64,000 nt of DNA, taken from contig RHLJ01000005.1 of assembly GCA_003712055.1 (NCBI GenBank), positions 248,001 to 312,000 of the forward strand. Direction: 5' to 3'. Shown here piece by piece: positions 44,955 through 53,707 of the stretch. The DNA is from Balneola sp. Lineage in GTDB: Bacteria > Bacteroidota > Rhodothermia > Balneolales > Balneolaceae. The position numbers and the translations under genes were made by a program. Under the pieces are notes generated by a model. It saw nothing but the letters and a program-made list of their open reading frames with translations, was not told where the DNA came from and searched no databases. The number at the start of each line of letters is the position of its first letter. Positions within the stretch are counted from its first letter, which is position 1.

Positions 44955-47900
44955 TTATTCTGCCAGGCTCTTTAGAAAAGCAAGTGCTGCTTCATAATCG
45001 GGGATGTCCTGGATAGCAAAGCGAACGGTATCATTTTTCTGAATAACCTGGAATAGCTCTGGCTTAAGCTTCTCCATTTTCTCCAATGTCTTTTGAAAAC
45101 GACCGCTTTGGAAATATTGGTCTCCTAATTCACTTCCGGTTTTAGGACAAACACACCACATTCTACCGGCTCTGATTGTCACTTTAATAAAGAAGTTTCT
45201 AGATGCAAAAAGCTTGATTTTGCTAGCTAAAATGAGTGTTTCTGCTTCTTTTGGGACAGGGCCAAAACGATCCTGAATTTCTTCCTTCCATTCTTCAATC
45301 TCTTTCTCTGACTTAGATTGAGAAAGCTTTCGATAAAGGTTCAGTCGTTCTACATTGTCGGCTACATATTCCTGTGGAAGGAGGGCCGATGCATCAAACT
45401 CAACCGTGGTTTCAGGTAAATCTACTTCTGCTTCAACTCCTTCAAATAAATCAGAGAACTCGGATTCCTTTAATTCGCGTACTGCATCATTCAGGATCTT
45501 GGTATATAAATCGAAACCTATATCATTGATAAATCCGCTTTGCTCTCCACCTAAAATATCTCCGGCTCCACGAATATCTAAATCACGCATTGCAATGTTG
45601 AATCCTGATCCTAAATCTGAAAATTCTTCCAGCGCAAGAAGGCGTTTCCTTGCTTCAGGGGTTAAGGTCTCAATAGGAGGGGTGATGAGATAGCAAAAAG
45701 CTTTACGGTTCGACCGTCCAACTCTACCTCTTAGCTGATGAAGTTCTGCTAGTCCAAAGTTGTTCGCATTGTTAATAATGATGGTATTAGCATTCGAAAT
45801 ATCTATTCCATTTTCTACGATGTTAGTCGATACCAATACATCAAACTTGTGCTGGTAAAAATCTCCAATGATCTTTTCCAGTTGAGGCCCACTCATCTGC
45901 CCATGCCCAAAGCGAACTCTTGTATCAGGAACCAGCCTTCGAATCATATCGGCTACTTCTTCAATATTTTTAACCCTGTTGTGAATGAAGAATACCTGAC
46001 CGCCACGGCTCATTTCCTGTAGGATGGCATCACGAATTAGCTCTTCATTAAAGCTGTGAATCTCTGTATAAACCGGTTGGCGGTTTGGAGGAGGAGTATT
46101 GATTACACTTAGATCCCGTGCACCCATTAATGAAAACTGGAGAGTTCTTGGAATAGGGGTTGCGGTAAGGGTGAGTACGTCTACTGAAGCTCTGAATTCC
46201 TTCAATTTTTCTTTTGCAGATACCCCAAAACGTTGTTCTTCGTCAACAATGATAAGCCCAAGATCATGGAATTTCACATCCTTAGAAAGCAAGCGATGTG
46301 TACCAATCACAATATCCATATTGCCTTCTTTCAGCTCTTCAATCACTTTCGATTGTTCCGCTTTGGTTTTGAATCGGGAAAGAGCTTCAATCCTAACAGG
46401 GAATTCCTTCATCCTTTTTGTGAAGGTCTTGGCATGCTGCTCAGCGAGAATGGTGGTGGGAACTAATACTCCGACCTGTTTATTATCCATTACTGCTTTG
46501 AATGCAGCCCGGACGGCTACTTCAGTTTTTCCAAACCCAACATCGCCACATACTAAGCGATCCATAGGTTGAGAACTTTCCATATCTGTTTTTACCGCTT
46601 TAATGGCTTCATCCTGATCTGGTGTTTCTTCGTATTCAAATCGTGCTTCAAGCTCTGTTTGCCATCCCTGATCTCCTGAAAATGCATACGCTTTTTGCAT
46701 TTTACGCTTTGCATAAAGCTGAATAAGCTCTCTGGCAATATCTTTTACTTTTTTCTTCGTTTGGGCTTTTTTCCGAGCCCATTCTCCAGATCCTAGTTTA
46801 GTTATCCTTGGAGCAGTGCCTTCTTTACCTGAATATTTTTGAAGCTTATGAAGACTGGAAACATTCACATAAAGGAGTGATTCTTCCTGATACCGAAGAA
46901 CAACTACTTCCTGTTCTATCTCTTTTACTTTGATTTTTTTGAAGCCTGCAAACTTTCCTATCCCATAATCGACATGTACAACATAATCGCCTATGCTCAA
47001 ATCTTTGAGTTCTTTGAAAGATATTCCCCCCGAGTATCTTCTCTTTCTAACCTTGGGTCGATGGTACCGGTTGAAAATCTGGTGATCCGTATAAAGAGCT
47101 AATTTTGATTCCGGATAGATAAAACCTTCGTGGAGTGACTCTACCACCAATTCGTAATTAAGGGTAGGGGTAGGTTCTCCAAGTAATTCTTCAAACCGTG
47201 TTTTCTGTCCATTGTTATCACACAGGATAATGGTTCGAACACCTTTTTCAGAATTCCCTTCAATGTTTTCCCTTAGCAGTTTGAAATTTCCATGAAAATC
47301 GGGTTGAGGCTTTAACTCAAATGAATGCGAAGGAATTTTTTCAGAAGAACTTGCCTGATTTCCTGTGATTACGGTATTAGAAAACTTTGTGAGTTCTTGT
47401 TCAAACTCTTCCTTAGAAACAAAAAGTTGATCCGGACTAGCTGCATCTTCTTTATTCAGATGTTCGAATCGTTCTTCCGCTTGCTGGAATTTTTCCTTAA
47501 GCGCAGCAAAAATTAGTGCAGGATTTTTAAGAATGACCAGTGTATCCTGACTAAAGTAGTGGAGCAAAGAAGTTTTCTCTGTATCTGGTAGATCAGAGAG
47601 GTTAGGGACAATCCTTGTCTGATTTAAAAAAGAAATCGAACGTTGAGAATCGGCATCAAACTCACGAATTGAGTCAATTTCATCTCCAAAAAATTCAAAA
47701 CGTAGTGGATACTCACCCGAAAAAGGAAACACATCCAAAATTCCACCTCTAATTGCATACTCACCAGGCTGGTCTACGAATCGGACGGGTTGGTAGCCCT
47801 GATCCACAAGGTCAGTCCGCAATTTTTCAAGGTCAATTTCATCTCCTTTTGAAAGTAGTATGCTTACCGAATCCAATACAGAAGGAGGGGCCACTTTTTC

Positions 47901-48278
47901 AAATATACCTTCTGCTGAAGCAATAGAAATAGCTGCATTTCCTTCCTGTATTTCTTGCAACGCTTCCGACCGCTGCACTAATAATGAAGAATCTACAATT
48001 TGCTCATTATCGTATGGCTTTAGGTGTGTAGATGGAAAGTGAACAATCCCTTTTTCTATTAGAATGGAAAGATCTGATTTCAAGAAACGCTCGTCTTCGT
48101 CGGTATCAGTGATAAGGAGTAAGTTCTTATAACTTTTGCTTTGTTCTGCAATAAGAAAGGGCAAAAAAGAGCCTATACTGCCCTTAAGAGCCAATTTATT
48201 ATTCTCTTTAATAGCAGTTGAGTAAGCTGCAACGGAAGGACTTTTTGAAATTAAGGAGCGTATGTTCTCCAGAGACAT
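44955..48278 (-). CDS. mfd: Transcription-repair coupling factor Mfd
   Basis: A 1107-residue DNA translocase that removes RNA polymerase stalled at lesions and recruits UvrA. In order: a UvrB-like N-terminal region (FPSTHLKPYD and DQPGEYAIRGGILDVFPFSGEYPLRFEFFGDEIDSIREFD), the polymerase-interacting domain (YVVHVDYGIGKFAGFKKI), and the helicase with GDVGFGKTEVAVRAA, VDEEQRFG, TATPIPRTLQFSLMG and VSTNIVENGIDI, then LRGRVGRS and the C-terminal domain. The length is normal. It appears to be monocistronic, followed by the long palindromic element at 44828-44945. Confidence 0.97.
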   Translation of the reverse strand: MSLENIRSLISKSPSVAAYSTAIKENNKLALKGSIGSFLPFLIAEQSKSYKNLLLITDTDEDERFLKSDLSILIEKGIVHFPSTHLKPYDNEQIVDSSLLVQRSEALQEIQEGNAAISIASAEGIFEKVAPPSVLDSVSILLSKGDEIDLEKLRTDLVDQGYQPVRFVDQPGEYAIRGGILDVFPFSGEYPLRFEFFGDEIDSIREFDADSQRSISFLNQTRIVPNLSDLPDTEKTSLLHYFSQDTLVILKNPALIFAALKEKFQQAEERFEHLNKEDAASPDQLFVSKEEFEQELTKFSNTVITGNQASSSEKIPSHSFELKPQPDFHGNFKLLRENIEGNSEKGVRTIILCDNNGQKTRFEELLGEPTPTLNYELVVESLHEGFIYPESKLALYTDHQIFNRYHRPKVRKRRYSGGISFKELKDLSIGDYVVHVDYGIGKFAGFKKIKVKEIEQEVVVLRYQEESLLYVNVSSLHKLQKYSGKEGTAPRITKLGSGEWARKKAQTKKKVKDIARELIQLYAKRKMQKAYAFSGDQGWQTELEARFEYEETPDQDEAIKAVKTDMESSQPMDRLVCGDVGFGKTEVAVRAAFKAVMDNKQVGVLVPTTILAEQHAKTFTKRMKEFPVRIEALSRFKTKAEQSKVIEELKEGNMDIVIGTHRLLSKDVKFHDLGLIIVDEEQRFGVSAKEKLKEFRASVDVLTLTATPIPRTLQFSLMGARDLSVINTPPPNRQPVYTEIHSFNEELIRDAILQEMSRGGQVFFIHNRVKNIEEVADMIRRLVPDTRVRFGHGQMSGPQLEKIIGDFYQHKFDVLVSTNIVENGIDISNANTIIINNANNFGLAELHQLRGRVGRSNRKAFCYLITPPIETLTPEARKRLLALEEFSDLGSGFNIAMRDLDIRGAGDILGGEQSGFINDIGFDLYTKILNDAVRELKESEFSDLFEGVEAEVDLPETTVEFDASALLPQEYVADNVERLNLYRKLSQSKSEKEIEEWKEEIQDRFGPVPKEAETLILASKIKLFASRNFFIKVTIRAGRMWCVCPKTGSELGDQYFQSGRFQKTLEKMEKLKPELFQVIQKNDTVRFAIQDIPDYEAALAFLKSLAE

Positions 48279-48347
48279 TGAATAGACTCTTAAAATTTAA
48301 AGGTGCAGAAGATACGGAAAGGAGATGTTATAGACAGAAGCTTTGTA

Positions 48348-49343
48348 CTAATACTGGACTAGTGTTTTAAGCCATACCCGATCAATTAAAAAACCAATGA
48401 GAAGCAGCAGTATTGAAAGCTGCAGGTAGAGTGGATATTGGTCTTCGTAATCTGTGTAGATGATTTCTTCTACTTTAGATTTTTCAAGTTGATCGATTTC
48501 ATCATAAATGTTAAAAAGCTGTTCAGTATCTGTAGCTCGATAGTATTTTCCTCCTGTAAGCTCCGCAACACTCGTGAGCATTTCTTCATCAATGTTCACT
48601 GGAATGTTCTGATAACGACGTCCAAAAATGGGATCCTGTACCGGGTATGGAGCAGTTCCCCTTGTGCCAGCTCCGATAGTGTAGATTTTAATTCCATAGG
48701 TCACCGCAAGGTCAGCTGCAGTTACCGGGTCGATTTCTCCGGCATTATTTTGACCATCGGTAAGTAGGATAATAATCTTGCTTTGGGTCTCACTGTCTTT
48801 GAGTCGGTTTATGGCAGTCGCAATACCCATTCCAATAGCTGTTCCATCTTCGATTACTCCCATTTCTACTTCTCCAATGAGTTGTTTTAGCAGACGGTAG
48901 TCAAGGGTAGGGGGGCAAACGGTAAAGCTCTTCATCGCAAAGGTAACCAGACCAATCCTATCCGAAATTCTTTTTTCTACAAATCCGGTAGCTACTTCCC
49001 TTGCTGCTTCGAATCGGTTTGGTTTTAAATCCTCTGCTCTCATCGAAGATGACATATCCAACACCATCACTATATCGATACCTTCCGCATTTCGCTCAAC
49101 AGTAGTTAGCTTTAGCTGAGGGCGCGCCATAGCCAAAATGAGGAGGGTAACTCCACCCAGATAAAGAAGGAGGTTCAACCAATGGAGATGTGCTTTCCAG
49201 TTTCCGGTTATCCCATCAAAAATGGAGGTAGAAGAAAAGGTAAGAGAGGCTCTTTTCTTGGTAAAAAAACGATATAGATATACTCCCAGGAGTACAGGAA
49301 GTACCAATAATGCCCAAAACCATTCAGGATTAGCCCATTCCAT
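48348..49343 (-). CDS. batA: BatA-like VWA-domain membrane protein
   Basis: A 331-residue protein with two N-terminal membrane helices (residues ~12-26 and ~55-72), a von Willebrand A domain and a C-terminal helix. The metal site DMSSSM follows VMVL, and TDGQNNAGEID completes the pocket. BatA is part of the Bacteroides aerotolerance cluster, thought to protect or assemble proteins in the periplasm with a MoxR ATPase. The start overlaps the last base of the BatD-like gene. The usual downstream batB/batC genes are not found here. Confidence 0.9.
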   Translation of the reverse strand: MEWANPEWFWALLVLPVLLGVYLYRFFTKKRASLTFSSTSIFDGITGNWKAHLHWLNLLLYLGGVTLLILAMARPQLKLTTVERNAEGIDIVMVLDMSSSMRAEDLKPNRFEAAREVATGFVEKRISDRIGLVTFAMKSFTVCPPTLDYRLLKQLIGEVEMGVIEDGTAIGMGIATAINRLKDSETQSKIIILLTDGQNNAGEIDPVTAADLAVTYGIKIYTIGAGTRGTAPYPVQDPIFGRRYQNIPVNIDEEMLTSVAELTGGKYYRATDTEQLFNIYDEIDQLEKSKVEEIIYTDYEDQYPLYLQLSILLLLIGFLIDRVWLKTLVQY

Positions 49344-50374
49344 TATTCAGCCTCCTGTGGTTGGTTTGCAAGATGTTGTTCAGATTCAAATAATGCTTTC
49401 TTTCTGGAGATCCTGGAAGCATCTACAGTTCGTGCTCTGTCCAAAAAGTCAACAGCATATTGATAACATGACCAGGCGTCGTCCAATGTTGGAGTAAATT
49501 TCGCAAACTTAACCATATCGGATCTGTTTAATACCTGTCGGGTACTTTTTATCATTTCATGATCAACACCAAAAGCATCCATGTATCGGAATAGCTCACG
49601 GGATGTGGACTCTAAAGCCGGAATGTTATATAGATCCTCAAAATATTGGCGGATGGAATCACTTAGCGTACTATAGAAATATTTATAATCTTTAGTAGCT
49701 GCTAAATCATACTCCTGTTTGAGTCTGGCTAATTCTTTTTCAAGTCCATCTAAAGGACTAAAGAATGGAACAAGTTCTATAACCTCAGGTTCTTCAATTT
49801 CTTCCTTCTTCTTAAAGAAGGTGTAATAAGCTGCAATTGCAGCAATTATCAACCCAAGTATGATGATTGCCCAGGCCCAGGGAAAACCAGAAAGGTCAAA
49901 AATAGGCTTCAATGGTTTTAGTTCCGCGTCTTCAGATGGCAGTACTGTTTTGAAGTAGAGTGAAATAGGGTTTGTATAAACTACACTTGTATCGGAAGCA
50001 GAAACCAGAATAACCGGAAACGGAGAAAGCGATATATCTCTGTCGGCAAAGAATTGAAGTTGATAAAGAACACTATCCGCAAAATCAGTGATTCTGTATT
50101 GTCTGCTGGAATTAAAATCAATGATCGGAGGGAAGCTGGTTGAATCAGGGAATATGATACGTTGATAGGATTGCTCGACCCTTAATGTAATTGATAGGTC
50201 AAAGAGTTCTCCGACGGTGAGTGAATCTTTTGATACCCTGGCTGTTGCTGATTGAGCTTGAACGAAATCAGGTATCAACCATCCGGAAATAAACACAATA
50301 AAGAAAACAAGAATCTTATGAGAATTCGCTCTAGCGGGCATCAAAATTGTTAAGGTTCGTCTTAAAAGTGTCAA
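49343..50374 (-). CDS. BatD-like membrane protein
   Basis: A 343-residue protein with a signal peptide (ending near VQAQ), a beta-rich periplasmic domain that begins SATARVSKDSLTVGELFDLSI and a membrane helix at about 170-190. The first part resembles the beta domain of BatD proteins in the Bat cluster, and the cytoplasmic C-terminal half contains DLYNIPALESTSRELFRYM, a pattern found in related DUF4381-like proteins. The partner should be the VWA protein. It shares one base with batA, so the two are translated together. The identification is based mainly on context. Confidence 0.7.
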   Translation of the reverse strand: MTLLRRTLTILMPARANSHKILVFFIVFISGWLIPDFVQAQSATARVSKDSLTVGELFDLSITLRVEQSYQRIIFPDSTSFPPIIDFNSSRQYRITDFADSVLYQLQFFADRDISLSPFPVILVSASDTSVVYTNPISLYFKTVLPSEDAELKPLKPIFDLSGFPWAWAIIILGLIIAAIAAYYTFFKKKEEIEEPEVIELVPFFSPLDGLEKELARLKQEYDLAATKDYKYFYSTLSDSIRQYFEDLYNIPALESTSRELFRYMDAFGVDHEMIKSTRQVLNRSDMVKFAKFTPTLDDAWSCYQYAVDFLDRARTVDASRISRKKALFESEQHLANQPQEAE

Positions 50375-50493
50375 AAATAGTAGATATTGGATAAAATGTG
50401 TGTACCAATTTGTGGCTTGAGATGTAAAAAATGGTTCCTATGAAAAGCTGGAGGAAATTCGTATCCTCATCCGCGTTAATCATCTATAGAAAT

Positions 50494-51783
50494 ATGCAGA
50501 AAAAAAGGGTTAGAAGATCATTGCAATGGGTTGGTATGCTTTGCATTCTTTCCAGTTGTACATTATTCGATGCCAAACCAGGATACGAAGAAGGTGTTCC
50601 TTCTGTAAGTCTAGATTCATTCGTTGAAATAAAGGAATCACCGATTTTGGATGAATACGGGTATCAGGTTAGTGGTGATGTAATACAGGAAAAAAGAGTC
50701 AGGAGAAATGAGAGTCTTTATCTAATCTTATCAGGACTTGATGTAACTGCTCAGGAAATAGATGAGGTGGTTCAAAAGTCAAAGGGTAAATTCAGAACCA
50801 ACAGAATTCAACCCGGGCAACGATATATCACCTATGTAGATGATGAAAGTCAGGCATTGAACAGACTGATTCTTCACAATGATTTGTTGAATTACGTTGT
50901 ATTTGATTTTGAAGGAGATATAGAGGTAAAAAAAGGGAAGAAAGAGATTACTACCAGAATTTCGGAAACATCGGGGGTAATCACTTCATCATTATATGAA
51001 GCTCTATTGGAAAATAATCAGGATCCACTATTGGGGAACAGGTTGAGTGAAATTTTTGGATGGCAAATCGATTTCTTCAGAGTATACAAAGACGATTCGT
51101 TCAAAGTGATATATGAACAACAACTTGTGGATGGCAGACCTTACGGAGTGGGTAAAATTTTAGCAGCAGAGTTTGTACATAAGAATGAATCATATGATGC
51201 TTTCTTCTATGAGAGCAATGATAGGGCTGGATATTTTAACAGCGAAGGTAAAGGCGTTCAGAAAGCTCTTTTAAAAGCCCCTTTTACCTACTCACAGAGA
51301 GTGAGTTCAAACTTCTCACATAGTCGTTTTCACCCGGTTTTAAAAAGAAGAATGCCTCACTATGGAGTCGATTATGCTGCACCTTTAGGTACCCCGGTTA
51401 TAGCAGTAGGAGATGGTACTATTATAGAATCGAGGTACAGAGGTCCAAATGGAAATATTGTAAAGATTAAGCATAACAGTACGTACACAACAGCTTATTT
51501 ACATTTAAACGGTTTTGGGCCTGGGATAAAATCAGGGGTAAAAGTAAAACAAGGTCAGGTAATAGGGTATGTGGGTAGAACCGGAAGAGTAACCGGAGTT
51601 CACCTTGATTACCGTGTTTATAAAAATGATCAGCCGGTAAATCCTTTGACTTTGGAACTGCCTCCATCTAAGGCGATTGAAGAGTCGGAAATGGGTAAAT
51701 TTGATCTTACTATCGAGAAGTATAAGTTCCAATTAAATCAGATTGGAAAGCCTATGTTGGCTTCTAGCGATTTTACTTATTAA
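50494..51783 (+). CDS. M23-family metalloendopeptidase, probable lipoprotein
   Basis: A peptidoglycan hydrolase-type protein. From the ATG at 50494 it has a basic n-region, a hydrophobic segment and LSSC, a lipoprotein signal, which is why I prefer this start to the one at 50431 that would add 21 residues. The middle part (residues ~50-260) resembles the OapA/LysM-like region of NlpD/MepM-type enzymes. The M23 domain has HYGVDYAAPLGTP (His and Asp ligands), TAYLHLN and HLDYRVY (the other His). It would cleave cross-links in peptidoglycan. It is divergent from the BatD-like gene and separates it from the DUF58 gene. Confidence 0.9.
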   Translation: MQKKRVRRSLQWVGMLCILSSCTLFDAKPGYEEGVPSVSLDSFVEIKESPILDEYGYQVSGDVIQEKRVRRNESLYLILSGLDVTAQEIDEVVQKSKGKFRTNRIQPGQRYITYVDDESQALNRLILHNDLLNYVVFDFEGDIEVKKGKKEITTRISETSGVITSSLYEALLENNQDPLLGNRLSEIFGWQIDFFRVYKDDSFKVIYEQQLVDGRPYGVGKILAAEFVHKNESYDAFFYESNDRAGYFNSEGKGVQKALLKAPFTYSQRVSSNFSHSRFHPVLKRRMPHYGVDYAAPLGTPVIAVGDGTIIESRYRGPNGNIVKIKHNSTYTTAYLHLNGFGPGIKSGVKVKQGQVIGYVGRTGRVTGVHLDYRVYKNDQPVNPLTLELPPSKAIEESEMGKFDLTIEKYKFQLNQIGKPMLASSDFTY

Positions 51784-51799
51784 AAGCTTTTTTCTCTTA

Positions 51800-51907
51800 G
51801 TCATCCTGAGGCTACCGCCGAAGGATCTAATTGAGTTGTAAGTTCGCTTTATGATTTCTAAGAGTCTTTTACCCGTCTAGATTCTTCGCAGGTATGCTCA
51901 GAATGAC
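51800..51907. repeat. GTCATCCTGAG...CTCAGAATGAC repeat
   Basis: The right end (51880-51907) differs from 44918-44945 by 3 of 28 bases, and the left end begins GTCATCCTGAG as elsewhere in the family. The element fills the gap between the M23 gene and the DUF58 gene. Confidence 0.75.
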
Positions 51908-51946
51908 CCTTTTCTAGTACATGGTGTAGTAAAGAGTTAATAACCC

Positions 51947-52828
51947 CTAGTACCTATTCATTCTTCGCTGGAAGAAATTCATTAATGGGCGAACGTAAGA
52001 CTTATTTGTACTTACATTAACCGCATCTACCTTCATTTTGAGAAGAGCTTCATCTAGTTTCGCCTTGTGAGCTCTTTTCTTTTTTGCGTATTGAGTTCTT
52101 ACCGATTTGTTGGAGGTGTCGATAAGGATTTCTCTGTCCGATTCCGCATCTCTAAAAGGTACTAATCCGATATTTGGTAGCTCATCCTCAAACGGATCGT
52201 TAATAATGATACTTACCAAATCATGTTTTTGATTAGTGATCCGTAACTGCTTTTCATAGTCCTCATCCTGAAAATCCGAAGCTAATACAACGATGGCTCG
52301 TCGGTCTAACAACCGATTTACATAGCCAAGTGCCTCAGCTATATCCGTACCCCGACCCTTTGGTCGCGTAGTATAAAGTTCTCTAATCAAACGAAGAACG
52401 TGGGTTCTTCCTTTTTTAGGGGGAACTACCTTTTCAATGCCATCACTGAACAAAACTAGTCCCACTTTATCGCCATTTTTAATCGCGCTAAACGCAAGAA
52501 CCGCAGAGATTTCAATCGCTACATCCATCTTCCTCTGGCTATGACTTCCGAACACTCCACTTGCCGAAATATCTACACAAAGCATGAGTGTTTGCTCTCT
52601 TTCTTCCTCGAAAATTTTGATGTAAGGATCGCCTGTTCGGGCGGTTACATTCCAGTCAATTTGGCGAATATCATCACCGTAATTGTAAGCTCTAACCTCC
52701 GAAAACGCCATTCCCCGGCCTTTAAAGGCAGATTGGTATTCACCGCCAAACAGAGTATTCACAAGACCCTTAGTCTGGATTTCGAGCTTGCGAATTTTCT
52801 TTAATACTTCTTTTGAAATCATAGCCAA
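51947..52828 (-). CDS. DUF58 protein (MoxR/Bat-associated)
   Basis: A 293-residue protein with the DUF58 signature: VRAYNYGDDIRQIDWNVTARTGDPYIKIFEEEREQT, then a VWA-like domain starting CVDISASG. DUF58 proteins work with MoxR-type AAA ATPases and Bat proteins in an envelope stress or protein-maturation system. The MoxR gene that usually precedes it is not here: upstream of its start is an AT-rich region without a gene. The M23 gene and the repeat separate it from the BatD-like and batA genes on the same strand. Confidence 0.9.
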   Translation of the reverse strand: MAMISKEVLKKIRKLEIQTKGLVNTLFGGEYQSAFKGRGMAFSEVRAYNYGDDIRQIDWNVTARTGDPYIKIFEEEREQTLMLCVDISASGVFGSHSQRKMDVAIEISAVLAFSAIKNGDKVGLVLFSDGIEKVVPPKKGRTHVLRLIRELYTTRPKGRGTDIAEALGYVNRLLDRRAIVVLASDFQDEDYEKQLRITNQKHDLVSIIINDPFEDELPNIGLVPFRDAESDREILIDTSNKSVRTQYAKKKRAHKAKLDEALLKMKVDAVNVSTNKSYVRPLMNFFQRRMNRY

Positions 52829-53160
52829 TTTTTTATGAAGGTAAGAGGATTCGAAAGATCAAGGAAGCAAAAAGTTTTTAAAATTACTTAACACTGTTTT
52901 TTCTTATAAATATTTACATAATAAAAAGAGTAATAAATTTTTATAAAATTCATTGAAATTATTTCTGTAGTAATTTTTCTTCATTAAGCTATTTATTGCT
53001 TTTAAATAACCTAGGAGCTTACTTTTATTAAGCTTCTCTAATATTAATCGAGCTTTTTGTAGGGTCTTTATTAGTCCAATCTAACCCGCTCTGGAGGGGG
53101 CATGTGGTATTTTCTTTATGTACAGAAAATGAATGCAACTTCAATCAAAAAATAGGTACC
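52829..53160. other. AT-rich intergenic region before the surface-protein cluster
   Basis: A 332-bp stretch without a convincing coding frame, richer in A and T than its surroundings. It probably holds the divergent promoters of the DUF58 gene and of the surface-protein cluster. A short imperfect inverted repeat, TTTTCT / AGAAAA around 53111-53130, lies just before the cluster. I see no definite -35/-10 pair. Confidence 0.5.
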
Positions 53161-53646
53161 ATGAAAACTAAGTTAATTCTCTTGGCATTGCTATGTCTGG
53201 GTTCAACTGTACAAGTTTTAGCTCAGCAGCAAAACGGAGTCTCATCAATTCTCCAAGTTTACAATATCACCACTAACGAAGCTGGTGAAGAAATAGCAAC
53301 CGAAACTACTGAAGTAAGACCGGGTGATCTCATCGAATACCGGCTTACCTACACAAACAATTTGGGCAATAGCATATCGCAGCTCATGCCTGTACTTCCA
53401 ATTCCGATAGGGATGGAGTACTTGCTTGAGACCGCAAGCCCAAGCTTAGAGGGAGCCAGCCTCTCCAATACTGGCAACACTTTCCAACGACTACCCTTAA
53501 CTCGTCAAGTGCGACAACCTGACGGAACCACAGTGACTGAAGAGGTTCCGGGGCGCGAATACCGCCGACTACGCTGGTTGGTTCCGTCACTCGATGCGGG
53601 GGAACAAGTCATTCTTGTCGCCAGAGTTAAGGTGATAGATAACTAG
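53161..53646 (+). CDS. Small exported DUF11-like protein
   Basis: A 161-residue protein with a signal peptide ending LAQ (residue ~22). The rest is a single beta-sandwich domain: VRPGDLIEYRLTYTNNLGNSI and LPIPIGMEYLL match the DUF11-type 'conserved repeat' domain, and the end LDAGEQVILVARVKV is typical. I chose the ATG at 53161 as it gives a normal signal peptide; a longer frame starts at 53104. It is the first gene of a plus-strand cluster of related surface proteins, with 61 bp to the next chosen start. Confidence 0.8.
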   Translation: MKTKLILLALLCLGSTVQVLAQQQNGVSSILQVYNITTNEAGEEIATETTEVRPGDLIEYRLTYTNNLGNSISQLMPVLPIPIGMEYLLETASPSLEGASLSNTGNTFQRLPLTRQVRQPDGTTVTEEVPGREYRRLRWLVPSLDAGEQVILVARVKVIDN

Positions 53647-53707
53647 TCTTATGGAAAATCAAACAAACAATAAATCAATAATTCTAAACCTAAACAGGAT
53701 AGAATCC

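Noticed and set aside
46099-46572. Plus-strand open frame of 157 codons inside mfd
   Set aside because: It is antisense to the conserved helicase motifs; the reading is a low-complexity serine/threonine-rich product.
53104-53160. Longer N-terminus of the small DUF11-like protein
   Set aside because: The 19 extra residues contain no signal-like sequence and would bury the good signal peptide that begins at 53161.
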